DNA of 64,000 bases. It comes from Candidatus Cloacimonadota bacterium (GTDB lineage: Bacteria > Muiribacteriota > UBA6191). Both the position numbers and the translations under genes were made by a program. The stretch lies in assembly GCA_002402105.1 (NCBI GenBank), contig NVVD01000001.1, positions 513,345 to 577,344 on the forward strand, read 5' to 3'. The notes under the pieces were generated by a model. The model saw nothing but the letters and a program-made list of their open reading frames with translations. It was not told the origin of the DNA and did not search any database. This document shows, piece by piece, positions 17,797 to 28,319 of the stretch; position 1 is the stretch's first letter; each line of letters starts with the position of its first letter.

Positions 17797-18539
17797 GTGT
17801 TTTTGCAATTATTCCTGCCCGTTATGATTCAAGTAGATTTCCTGGTAAACCATTAGAAAAAATTGGTGAAAAAGAAATGGTATTACATGTTTGTGATAGA
17901 GTTTCTTTATGTAAGTCTTTAGTGGGTTTTGCAGTAGCAACAGATGACTCTCGTATTTTTGATTGTGTGAAAAATGCTGGTTTTGAAGCTTTTATGACAA
18001 GAAAAGATCATGAAACAGGTACAGATCGTTTAGTTGAGGTTGCATCTCATCTAGAGCATGAATATATTTTAAATGTTCAAGGCGATGAACCTTTTTTAGA
18101 GCCTAAAGTTATAGATAGCTTTGTTGAATCTTACTTAAAAAATGGTAGCCACTGTGAAGTCGGTACTATGTCAAATCGGCTTGAAAATAAAGAAGATGCG
18201 ATTAACCCAAATGTAGTAAAAGTGATTGTAGATAAAAATCAACAAGCAATTTATTTTTCTCGCTCACTAATACCTTATCCAAGAGATGGTTTTGATGGTG
18301 CAAACTCTTTATATTTTCGTCATATAGGGGTTTATTTATATCAAAGAGATTATCTTTTAAACTTTCCAAACTTAAGCGTGTCTTATTTAGAGCAAACAGA
18401 AAAATTAGAGCAATTAAGGGTGATGGAAAACGGTGGTAAAATCTTTGTTCAAGAAGTCAACGAAGCATCTTTTGGTATAGATACTCCTCAAGATTTAAAA
18501 AAAGCTCAAGAAATCTATAAAAACCTTTCTTTACTTTAG
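17793..18539 (+). CDS. kdsB: CMP-Kdo synthetase, 3-deoxy-manno-octulosonate cytidylyltransferase (248 aa)
   Basis: Activates Kdo with CTP to CMP-Kdo for LPS inner-core assembly. Family motifs are IIPARYDSSRFPGKPL at the N-terminus, ATDDSRIFDCV, RKDHETGTDRLVEVA, LNVQGDEPF, SRSLIPYPRDG, YFRHIGVYLYQRDYL and LEQTEKLEQLRVMENG. Full length. It overlaps the HPt gene by 4 nt and is followed 57 bp later by pyrG, which supplies the CTP it uses. Confidence 0.97.
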   Translation: MSVFAIIPARYDSSRFPGKPLEKIGEKEMVLHVCDRVSLCKSLVGFAVATDDSRIFDCVKNAGFEAFMTRKDHETGTDRLVEVASHLEHEYILNVQGDEPFLEPKVIDSFVESYLKNGSHCEVGTMSNRLENKEDAINPNVVKVIVDKNQQAIYFSRSLIPYPRDGFDGANSLYFRHIGVYLYQRDYLLNFPNLSVSYLEQTEKLEQLRVMENGGKIFVQEVNEASFGIDTPQDLKKAQEIYKNLSLL

Positions 18540-18578
18540 TCATCTCATGTACAATCGCAATTAGATTGTAAACACTAA

Positions 18579-21019
<2,441 letters not shown>

Positions 21020-21025
21020 TTAAAA

Positions 21026-21985
21026 ATGTCAGATTTTATTAAAATTGCAAAAGAGTTAGTTGAAGTAGAAATCGAAGCTTTAAAAGGTTTAGAGTCAACT
21101 TTAGAGTCTAAAGCTTTTAGTGATGCAGTAGATTTAATTTTTCAATGTAAAGAGAGATTAGTCATAACAGGAATGGGAAAATCTGGTATTATTGGTAATA
21201 AAATAGCAGCGACTTTATCATCGACTGGTACTCCAACGATTTGTTTGCATCCAGCTGAAGCTTTGCATGGTGATTTAGGTGTAGTTAGAGAAGGTGACGT
21301 TGTTTTAGCCTTATCAAACAGTGGTGAAACAGAAGAAATTATTTCACTTTTACCATCGATTAAATTATTTGGAAATAAATTAATTTCTATTACTTCTAAT
21401 ATAGACTCTACTTTATCAAAAGAATCAGATGCTCCTATTGTTTATAAAATTGATAAAGAAGGTTGCCCTTTAAACTTAGCTCCTATGGCTTCAACAACGG
21501 TTTCTTTAGTACTTGGTGATGCTTTGAGTGCTGTACTTATGAAACGTAAAAACTTTCAAGCTAGAGACTTTGCAAGATTTCATCCAAAGGGTAGTTTAGG
21601 GCGTAGGCTTTTAACAAGAGTTAAAGATTTAATGTGTAGTGACTTACCATGTTTGACTTCTGATAAAACAATGAAAGATGCGATTGAATTGATGATATCA
21701 ACAAATATGGGTGCTGTGTTAATTCAAGATGATGATTTACTCGGTATTATTTCTGATGGTGATGTTAAAAGAGTTTTAAATGAAAACTCCTCTTTTATGG
21801 AGATATCAGTTTTAGATGCTATGACTAAAACTCCAATTACCGTTAAACCAGATCAAATGGCTGAAGAAGCTCTACGTATCATGGAGGATAGGTCAAAGCT
21901 TATTACGATTTTACCAGTTGTTGAAGACAAAAAAGTTGTTGGCATGATTAGGCTACATGATATTCTACAAGCTAAAATAGGTTAA
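21026..21985 (+). CDS. kdsD: Arabinose-5-phosphate isomerase KdsD/KpsF (319 aa)
   Basis: Converts ribulose 5-phosphate to arabinose 5-phosphate, the KdsA substrate. The SIS domain (about 35-180) has ITGMGKSGIIGNKIAATLSSTG, HPAEALHGDLG and ALSNSGETEEI. The FHPKGSLGRRLLTRVKDLM linker leads to two CBS domains (about 205-319). Full length. It lies between kdsA and kdsC in the expected pathway order, with gaps of 6 and 3 bp. Confidence 0.96.
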   Translation: MSDFIKIAKELVEVEIEALKGLESTLESKAFSDAVDLIFQCKERLVITGMGKSGIIGNKIAATLSSTGTPTICLHPAEALHGDLGVVREGDVVLALSNSGETEEIISLLPSIKLFGNKLISITSNIDSTLSKESDAPIVYKIDKEGCPLNLAPMASTTVSLVLGDALSAVLMKRKNFQARDFARFHPKGSLGRRLLTRVKDLMCSDLPCLTSDKTMKDAIELMISTNMGAVLIQDDDLLGIISDGDVKRVLNENSSFMEISVLDAMTKTPITVKPDQMAEEALRIMEDRSKLITILPVVEDKKVVGMIRLHDILQAKIG

Positions 21986-21988
21986 TAT

Positions 21989-22492
21989 ATGGTAATTAAA
22001 GCAATACTTTCTGATGTTGATGGAGTCATGAACGATGGTGTTATTTTTATAGATTCAAATGGTGATGAATCTATAAAATCTTTTCATGTAAAAGATGGAA
22101 TGGGAATTAAAACTCTTCAACAACAGAAAATATTTTTTGGGGTTATTAGTGGAAGAAGCTGTAAAGCTTTAGTAGCTAGAATGAATCAACTGGGTGTATT
22201 TGACTTATACCTTGGAAAACGTCATAAGTTAGAGTCATTTGAGCACTTTTTACAAAAATATAATCTAAAAGCTAGTGAAGTAGCATATATTGGTGATGAT
22301 TTAAATGATTTAATACTTATGGATGTGGTAAATAAAGCGGGCGGTTTAAGCGCTTGCCCGAACGACGCTGTTACGAAAGTAAAAGAGATGGCACAATTGT
22401 CCTTAGAAACTAATGGAGGGCATGGAGTTTTGAGAGAGCTAATTGATTTGATTTTAGATAAAATAAAAGTTAAAGATGCAATTCAAGAATAA
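21989..22492 (+). CDS. kdsC: Kdo-8-phosphate phosphatase (167 aa)
   Basis: HAD-family phosphatase that releases Kdo from Kdo 8-phosphate. The nucleophile motif is LSDVDGVMNDG (Asp9, Asp11), then GVISGRSCKALVARMNQLGV and the metal-binding GDDLNDLILM. The small C0-type HAD size and the absence of a cap domain match KdsC tetramers. A purine-rich region and ATG follow the kdsD stop by 3 bp. It completes the set of Kdo synthesis enzymes kdsD-kdsA-kdsC-kdsB in this operon. Confidence 0.95.
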   Translation: MVIKAILSDVDGVMNDGVIFIDSNGDESIKSFHVKDGMGIKTLQQQKIFFGVISGRSCKALVARMNQLGVFDLYLGKRHKLESFEHFLQKYNLKASEVAYIGDDLNDLILMDVVNKAGGLSACPNDAVTKVKEMAQLSLETNGGHGVLRELIDLILDKIKVKDAIQE

Positions 22493-22498
22493 GGTTTT

Positions 22499-23158
22499 AT
22501 GATAAAAAAGTTACTTAATTTTTTATTGACTATAGCTTTTGGTTATAGTTTATTTTGGATATACGATAAATATTATATTCGTGTTTCTGAGATAATAGAA
22601 GCTCCATTAAGTAATACTGATTTACCAAATATAACAGTCTCTCAGATTCAATTACAATCATTAAATGATGACGGAAGCATAAAGTTTAGACTATTTGGAA
22701 AGGTAGCAGAGTTAAACGAAAAAACTCGTATTACTAAAACGGTTCCGATTAACTTGATTATTTATGATGACAAAGAAACAAATAAACAGCAGATAACTAT
22801 TTTAGCAAGAGAGGGTTATCACCACCGCTCTGTACCAGAGTATTTTGAGCTCATTGGTGATGTAGAATGTAATATTGCTGGCGAAAAAGATTTAAAAAAA
22901 AATACGGATGGATTTAATTATTTAAAAAAAATATTCACAGAAAAGCTATTATACTATCCTAAATTAGATAAATTTATTTCACCAGGTAAGGTGAAAATTA
23001 TTGATACAAATAAAAACATGATCGCAACTGGTGACTCTTTTACCTACTATCAAAAAGAAGAAAAAGGTGAAATTGAAGGTTCAGTTGTGATTCGTTTACA
23101 TGAAGACCCAAGGGTTGTGTTAGCTGAAATGAATCGGGAGTTACAATATGACTTTTAA
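22499..23158 (+). CDS. lptC: LPS export protein LptC (219 aa)
   Basis: Bitopic inner-membrane protein that hands LPS from LptBFG to LptA. One N-terminal membrane helix (about 5-22) is followed by a periplasmic beta-jellyroll rich in short alternating strands (ITVSQIQLQSLNDDGSIKFR, YFELIGDVECNIAG). Sequence conservation in LptC is always low, so the call leans on length, topology and position: directly after kdsC and overlapping lptA by 11 nt. Confidence 0.85.
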   Translation: MIKKLLNFLLTIAFGYSLFWIYDKYYIRVSEIIEAPLSNTDLPNITVSQIQLQSLNDDGSIKFRLFGKVAELNEKTRITKTVPINLIIYDDKETNKQQITILAREGYHHRSVPEYFELIGDVECNIAGEKDLKKNTDGFNYLKKIFTEKLLYYPKLDKFISPGKVKIIDTNKNMIATGDSFTYYQKEEKGEIEGSVVIRLHEDPRVVLAEMNRELQYDF

Positions 23159-23924
23159 AAAAATTATTCTTATTTTATTGTTTTGTTCTTTAAGTTTTGG
23201 AGCAAATGATAAAAAAGTTGTTACAAAGGCTTTATATTCATTTTTTAATCAAAAAAGTGGAGAGCTAATATTAAAAGGTAATGCTGAGATTGTCAGAGAA
23301 GACATCAAATTATATGCAGATGAAATCTTTTATAATGAAAAGAAAAAAGAAGCTTTTGCAGTAGGTAAGGTAAAATTAGATAGCAATGACTTTGTTTTAG
23401 AGAGTGGGCAGGTACGTATTTATTTACCTGGTAATGCTAACTACTCATGGTTGTCATCAGATGAAATGGTGATTATTGCCCAAAAACATCCAAAATTAAC
23501 TCAAAAAGTTGGTAAGAGTAAAACTTATACACAAATTACGGCTGTAGAAATAAAGTTTTTTAAAGAAAGTGAAAAAATAGAAGCATTTGAAAATGTACGA
23601 ATGGTGCAATTAAAAGTAGACGGTTTAAAAGTACAAGAAGATGTTGTGATTACAGGTAAATATTTAGAATATTTAAGTAAACAAAAAAAAGCTTTAGTTA
23701 AAGGTGATGTTAATTTAGAGACTCAAGATATGGGGGCTGTTGGTCAACGTTTGATCTTTTATCAAGAGCAAAAAAAATTTTATGTTATTGATAAAGCAAA
23801 AGTATTTCAATATGATAAAGACGGTAATGTAGAAAACGAAATTCGTGGAAATAAGATATTACATTTAATTAAAGAAGATAGGACAATTTTGATGGGGAAT
23901 GTGGAAGGCTCACTAGACTATTAA
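23148..23924 (+). CDS. lptA: LPS transport periplasmic bridge protein LptA/OstA (258 aa)
   Basis: Periplasmic OstA-fold protein forming the LPS bridge between membranes. It has a signal peptide (1-18) and then OstA repeats: GELILKGNAEIVREDIKLYA, DEIFYNEKKKEAFAVGKVKL, LEYLSKQKKALVKGDVNLET. Typical LptA is about 180 aa; at 258 aa this one carries extra strand repeats, as in several non-enteric lineages. It overlaps lptC by 11 nt. Downstream, 321 bp with a structured repeat separate it from the next gene, so lptB may be transcribed partly on its own. Confidence 0.9.
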   Translation: MTFKKIILILLFCSLSFGANDKKVVTKALYSFFNQKSGELILKGNAEIVREDIKLYADEIFYNEKKKEAFAVGKVKLDSNDFVLESGQVRIYLPGNANYSWLSSDEMVIIAQKHPKLTQKVGKSKTYTQITAVEIKFFKESEKIEAFENVRMVQLKVDGLKVQEDVVITGKYLEYLSKQKKALVKGDVNLETQDMGAVGQRLIFYQEQKKFYVIDKAKVFQYDKDGNVENEIRGNKILHLIKEDRTILMGNVEGSLDY

Positions 23925-24001
23925 ATTTTTGGTAGGTGGGGTAGTAAGACTTTTTGAGTACTCTAGGTATGGCGAATTTTTATTGCTTTTTGGGGCTTTT
24001 C

Positions 24002-24110
24002 TTTTATGCGGTCGCATCTAATTATTATCTTTTGCTTCTCTTCATTTTCTCGTGTACATTCGTACACGTCGAAAATGAGATGAAACAAAATATAACAATT
24101 ATCTGCAACC
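24002..24110 (+). repeat. Structured intergenic element, copy 1
   Basis: One of three copies of a dispersed element. It opens with TTTTATGCGGTC (24002-24013) and closes with TGCAACC (24104-24110). The ends pair as GGT/ACC, a C-A mismatch, then GCA/TGC. Inside, CATTTTC and CGTGTAC pair with GTACACG and GAAAATG to make a long hairpin (about 24043-24081). It lies about 80 bp past the lptA stop, in the lptA direction. The upstream flank CTTTTTGGGGCTTTTCTTTT is also shared with copy 3. Confidence 0.75.
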
Positions 24111-24175
24111 TAAGAGTGGAGTAGTTGATGGATTTTTTTTCGAGTAGTAAACTTTAGTTGAGTTTTATTCCTCAT

Positions 24176-24199
24176 GATCTTGAGCGAAGTCGAAAGATC
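24176..24199. repeat. Small palindromic repeat with GAGCGAAGTCGA core
   Basis: GATCTT and AAGATC form 6-bp arms around GAGCGAAGTCGA. The core closely resembles a short palindromic repeat (CCTGAGCGAAGTCGAAGG) that I recall from intergenic regions of many unrelated bacteria. Only this copy is seen in the window. Confidence 0.55.
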
Positions 24200-24245
24200 T
24201 AAATTAACAAGGCTGAGTTGTTTTAATATTTAGTTAAATAGGATT

Positions 24246-24464
24246 ATGAAAAAATTGATGCAGAAAATAGATATTAAGATTTTGGTGATGGGGAGTTTGA
24301 CTTTGGGTTTGGCTCCTTTTACTCCTATGCCTCATTTGTTTGAAAAGTTGATGATGTTATTTTCTGGTGTTTTACAAAGGCCAATGGATATTTTTGATTT
24401 ATTTATGCATGGGTTTTTTCCGTTTTTATTGTTGTTAAAATTGATTGTTGGTAAAAATGATTAA
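24246..24464 (+). CDS. Small membrane protein of the 'RND transporter'-annotated type (72 aa)
   Basis: Two hydrophobic segments (about 11-24 and 50-68) flank a conserved middle: LTLGLAPFTPMPHLFEKL and QRPMDIFDLFMHGFFPFLLLLKL. Short proteins with this P.PHL.EKL...G.L..P.DIFDL..HG pattern occur widely and are often labelled RND transporter in annotation, without function and without resembling a full pump. AGGA precedes the ATG. The stop overlaps the lptB start region (the lptB ATG lies 8 nt inside), suggesting translational coupling. Confidence 0.75.
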   Translation: MKKLMQKIDIKILVMGSLTLGLAPFTPMPHLFEKLMMLFSGVLQRPMDIFDLFMHGFFPFLLLLKLIVGKND

Positions 24465-25191
24465 ATCAAAAGAGTTAGTAGTTAGAAATCTTCAAAAAAG
24501 CTATGGTGGTCGACAGGTTGTTGCAGATGTTAGTTTATCTATGAAAACAGGTGATATCATTGGTCTTTTGGGGCCAAATGGTGCAGGTAAAACAACTTGT
24601 TTTTATATGATTGTAGGTTTAGTTAGGCCTGATGCTGGCACAATATTGATGGATGGCAAAGACTTAACTAAGTACCCAATGTATCAACGTGCTCGTATGG
24701 GTATTGGTTACTTGGCTCAAGAAGCATCTGTTTTTCGTCATATGAGTGTGATTGATAATATTGTGTCTATTTTAGAGTTTGTCATGAGTGGTAGAAAAAA
24801 GAGAATCCAAAGAGCAGAAGAGTTAATGGAGCATTTATCTTTGACTCATGTTAAAAACTCATTAGGCTCTGCCTTATCTGGTGGAGAAAGAAGACGAGCA
24901 GAGATTGCAAGAGCTTTAGCCACTAATCCAGATTTTTTACTTTTAGATGAGCCTTTTGCTGGGGTTGACCCGATTGCTGTTGCTGAAATTCAATCTATCA
25001 TTAAAAAACTTAGAGAAGAGATCGGTATTGGCATTTTAATCACCGATCATAATGTTAGAGAGACTCTAAAAATTTGTGACAGAACTTACGTAATGAATAA
25101 AGGTCAAATTTTAGTTTCAGGAAGCGTAGAAGATATTACAAACAATGAAGAAGCTAAGAGAATTTATCTTGGTGAAGATTTTTCAATGTAA
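24457..25191 (+). CDS. lptB: LPS export ABC ATPase LptB (244 aa)
   Basis: Cytoplasmic ATPase of the LptBFGC extractor. Walker A GPNGAGKTT, Q-loop region GYLAQEASVFRHMSV, signature LSGGERRRAEIARAL, Walker B FLLLDEPFAGVDP and the H-switch ITDHNVRETL are all present, and the LptB-type sequence around the Q-loop distinguishes it from other ABC ATPases. Start taken as ATG 24457 (MIKSKELVVRN), which overlaps the preceding small gene by 8 nt; an in-frame TTG at 24445 lacks support. lptF and lptG are not in the window. Confidence 0.96.
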   Translation: MIKSKELVVRNLQKSYGGRQVVADVSLSMKTGDIIGLLGPNGAGKTTCFYMIVGLVRPDAGTILMDGKDLTKYPMYQRARMGIGYLAQEASVFRHMSVIDNIVSILEFVMSGRKKRIQRAEELMEHLSLTHVKNSLGSALSGGERRRAEIARALATNPDFLLLDEPFAGVDPIAVAEIQSIIKKLREEIGIGILITDHNVRETLKICDRTYVMNKGQILVSGSVEDITNNEEAKRIYLGEDFSM

Positions 25192-25805
25192 TGACTTTTA
25201 GGTTCATTGATACAATAGTTTTATCAATAAAGTCTTTTATTATTTGTTCAACTATACTTTATTTCCATAATTTAACTTTTATTAGTTATGATTTTCCACT
25301 TCAAGAGTTTAAGCGCTGCTTAGTAAATCAAAGAGCTTTACAAGACTTTTTAAAAGAAGAGGCTGAATTTAGTTCAATATCAATGATTCAATCAAAAAGT
25401 GATCTAAATAAAGCAAAAGATTATGGACTCTTTCCACGTTTACTAAAAGCTCATCCTTTTTATATAGGAGAAGAAATCTACCGAACTTATAAAACAAAAG
25501 TTTGGTGTGATTTTCATGGAGAAAGTAGAGCAATTTTTTATAAAATAAAACAATATGAAAAAGTTTATCAACAAAAGTTAAAAAAACGATTTTATTATTT
25601 ATTTATATTTGATGCTTTTATTTTATTTGGTTTCGCTTATGTATTTAAAATATATAATCACTCTATTAATACTAGTTTTGAATTGAGTTTTTGTTATATT
25701 TTATATTTACTTTTGGTGTTTATTTCAATGAGTAATTTTCTATTATTTTTACCAATAGCTTGTATAGTCGGTTTATTGTTATTGATGATTCCATTGCTAC
25801 TTTAA
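25191..25805 (+). CDS. Hypothetical membrane protein (204 aa)
   Basis: Not recognised. One hydrophobic segment lies near the N-terminus (about 8-28), then a soluble region of about 100 residues with several Cys and Trp (VWCDFHGESRAIFYKIKQYE), then three closely spaced hydrophobic segments (about 133-152, 162-180, 183-204). The start codon overlaps the lptB stop (TAATG), so translation depends on lptB. Its last 9 nt overlap the convergent PelA-like gene. Position suggests an envelope role, but lptF/G are much longer and it is not a fragment of them. Confidence 0.75.
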   Translation: MTFRFIDTIVLSIKSFIICSTILYFHNLTFISYDFPLQEFKRCLVNQRALQDFLKEEAEFSSISMIQSKSDLNKAKDYGLFPRLLKAHPFYIGEEIYRTYKTKVWCDFHGESRAIFYKIKQYEKVYQQKLKKRFYYLFIFDAFILFGFAYVFKIYNHSINTSFELSFCYILYLLLVFISMSNFLLFLPIACIVGLLLLMIPLLL

Positions 25806-28319
25806 TATAATTTCAGCCTGAGGGGAGTCACCAATAGTTAAGTAAGTGACATTGAGCTTTTTATTATAGGTAACTTTAATAATATTTTTAGTAGATTTGA
25901 TTTTAATTTTTTTGTTGAATCGTATTTCTTTTAAGTCGGTAGCATTGGATATTTTAAAATGTTTAGGACTTATTTTTTTGATTTTTATGGTGTAAAAATT
26001 ATGAGCAATTTTGATAAACTGACTAGGGTAAATTATGGCTATATTTTTTTGATTTTTATATAAGTAGTCATATAAATAAATCAAAGCCCGATAAGAACCA
26101 AGTTTAGCAAGTGAATAAAAGTGATAATACATATTCATAGGTTTGAGACGTTTAGGGTAACCCGTATTGTCCCAAGTTTCTTTAACTCTAGCAAAACCCC
26201 AAAATCTATCGTTCCAAAGGTCGGTATAAGTGTTTTCGTTGGCATTAGAGCTATATATTTGTTTGTAGCCATCTATGTCTTTACCAAGTGCTTTTACATA
26301 AGATAAGCTATTAAAGTTGTGGTCAAAGTAACTATCTCCTCCATTAAAAGCTAAGATGTTATTAGTCTTTAAATAGATAAGTTGTTGTTTAGTTGGAACA
26401 CAATCACCAGAGTAATAAATAACATCTAACTTTTTTCCTTTTGGTAAAAACTGGGATAAATATTCGATTGACTTTTTAATTTCAAAATCTAAATTTAAAA
26501 TACCTCCGACTTCTTGTTTTGCTTTAATAATACCATCCCATAAAGTGTCGGTTGCATTTTTATCAATGGAAAAAGCTACTATCCCTTTTTTCCATGAAAA
26601 TGGGTGTGAATAAGTATGAGATGCAGGTTCAATGTAGGGAAGGGCAAAAGTATCACTTACTACTTGTTGTGAAATTGCATTGCCTTGAAAGTTATCATCT
26701 ATTTCATTTGCTATAAAAGAGACTCCTGTTTTTAATTTATATTTTTTAAATATTTTTTTGATGGCTACTTGGCCACAGCTTTTCCCAGCAGATATCTCAC
26801 TTAAGCTTAAAACTCCATCACCATCAATATGTATATAACTGATTCGTTTTCCTTTGATAGTAGTAGTATCTGGTATAGGCCAATGTTCTTTATAAAATAC
26901 TTTTTCAATAATTGTAAAAGGATTCATATACCACCTAGATTGATATTCAGAACCAGCCAAAAATGCTTTACTAGAGTCTAAAAAAACGCCCCAATCACTA
27001 AAAAAACAAGGAGTTGTATCCTTAAACTTAGGAATTGAAATTGTAAGAATTGGCTCTTTGAGGGAGTCTATTTTTATATCATATGCCTGTATACTATCTA
27101 GTTTAGTTTTAGATAGTTTTTTTTCAAAATGAAAATCAGGATGAGAATAAGAAATTTTAGCATTAATATTTTTGAAAAAGTAATAAGGGCCAACTTTGAT
27201 ATTAAAAGCTTCCCAAATTAATTTATTCAATTTAATTTCTTTAGGGTAGTTTTTTGGAATAGGGGGAAACCCTCCAATCCAGAAGATAGGTAAACCTAGT
27301 GATTTTGCTTTAGATAAAAGATAAAAGAGTTTAAAAGGATCCTCTAAATCATCTCCTTTTAACCATAGTAAGACTCCATCATAACTATGAAGCTCTTTAG
27401 GTAAATCATTAAAGGGTTTGTTAAAACAATGCATACCATAATAATTTAAAGTAGATTCCATATGGATATGAATAGCACTTCTATCATATTCGTCCACACT
27501 AGAGATAGCTAAAATATTTCTAATTATAGGTTTGTTTTCAAAGTCTACTTTTACACTATTAAAATAAAGTTTACGTTCAAAGTCATAAAGTAAAATAGGT
27601 TCTTGTTGTAAATCAATGGTAGAAATTAATGGTATATAGCCTTTTTTAATTGCTTTTTGATAGAGTAGTTTAATAGTTTTATGGTCACTACGAGGCCAAT
27701 AATCTAAACTAAATATTTTAATCTTAGATGGAACTTTTATAACTTCATTAAAAGCCAAACTATGTTTTTTTGTTTTAAAGTCATAGTGAGACAGGGTCGA
27801 CTCTAAAAGCACACTATCTACATTTAAGTCTTTTAAAAGAGAGAAACCTCTATTTGCCATTAACTTTAATTTAGGATATCTAGCTTTTATAGAGTTAATT
27901 AATTCAATAATTAATTTACGATTTTGTTTTGAAACAAGTAATGAATCCAATGTATCTAAAAAAATACCTTTATAACCTTTTTCTAATACATTAGGGATAA
28001 TTGTTTCTAATAGGTAGTTTTTCCAAATATCATTTTTTAAGGATACATATCTAGCATCAGGCCATTCAGGATTTACTGCTTCTAAGATTCCTTTTTTCAA
28101 TAATAGATTATAATATGAGCGAAACTTTTCGACTTCACCCATACTAATATAAGCATAAGTTTGATTAGAAAACTCCCAGACATTTTGATATTGATCGGGG
28201 TCGATTACTAAATCGTCATATTTGTATAGTTTATATTCAGGAATTTCATTTCCGTAATAAATTAGAAACGGTAGTGCGAATTGAAATTTAATAAACATCA
28301 AAAATAAAAGTAATTTCAT
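25797..28319 (-). CDS. PelA-like glycoside hydrolase/deacetylase, second copy (840 aa)
   Basis: Exported two-enzyme protein. A signal peptide (about 1-15) is followed by a GH114/GH166-type TIM-barrel (about 16-250: DDLVIDPDQYQNVWEFSNQT, AYISMGEVEKFR, GYKGIFLDTLDSL), a central linker domain (about 270-480), a CE4-like deacetylase (metal-binding Asp499/Asp501 in HIDGDG and His568/His572 in SHTYSHPF; also YYSGDCVPT) and a small C-terminal beta domain. In Pseudomonas PelA this architecture hydrolyses and deacetylates the GalNAc-rich Pel polysaccharide. The Asp pair and the His-x3-His motif are intact, so the domain is probably active. It is coupled by ATGA to its paralogue upstream. No other pel genes are in the window. 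Confidence 0.85.
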   Translation of the reverse strand: MKLLLFLMFIKFQFALPFLIYYGNEIPEYKLYKYDDLVIDPDQYQNVWEFSNQTYAYISMGEVEKFRSYYNLLLKKGILEAVNPEWPDARYVSLKNDIWKNYLLETIIPNVLEKGYKGIFLDTLDSLLVSKQNRKLIIELINSIKARYPKLKLMANRGFSLLKDLNVDSVLLESTLSHYDFKTKKHSLAFNEVIKVPSKIKIFSLDYWPRSDHKTIKLLYQKAIKKGYIPLISTIDLQQEPILLYDFERKLYFNSVKVDFENKPIIRNILAISSVDEYDRSAIHIHMESTLNYYGMHCFNKPFNDLPKELHSYDGVLLWLKGDDLEDPFKLFYLLSKAKSLGLPIFWIGGFPPIPKNYPKEIKLNKLIWEAFNIKVGPYYFFKNINAKISYSHPDFHFEKKLSKTKLDSIQAYDIKIDSLKEPILTISIPKFKDTTPCFFSDWGVFLDSSKAFLAGSEYQSRWYMNPFTIIEKVFYKEHWPIPDTTTIKGKRISYIHIDGDGVLSLSEISAGKSCGQVAIKKIFKKYKLKTGVSFIANEIDDNFQGNAISQQVVSDTFALPYIEPASHTYSHPFSWKKGIVAFSIDKNATDTLWDGIIKAKQEVGGILNLDFEIKKSIEYLSQFLPKGKKLDVIYYSGDCVPTKQQLIYLKTNNILAFNGGDSYFDHNFNSLSYVKALGKDIDGYKQIYSSNANENTYTDLWNDRFWGFARVKETWDNTGYPKRLKPMNMYYHFYSLAKLGSYRALIYLYDYLYKNQKNIAIIYPSQFIKIAHNFYTIKIKKISPKHFKISNATDLKEIRFNKKIKIKSTKNIIKVTYNKKLNVTYLTIGDSPQAEIILK

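Noticed and set aside
24002-24110. Interpretation of the repeated element as an integron attC site
   Set aside because: Ends do not fit the RYYYAAC and GTTRRRY core sites, and no integrase or cassette array is present.
24002-24110. Interpretation of the repeated element as an ordinary terminator
   Set aside because: The hairpins are not followed by a simple U-run, and copy 2 comes after a separate strong terminator.
26121-26306. Plus-strand ORF of 61 aa opposite the second PelA-like gene, with a matching partner at 28640-28825
   Set aside because: Both lie antisense to the same conserved stretch of the two paralogues, so their similarity only reflects the duplicated coding strand.
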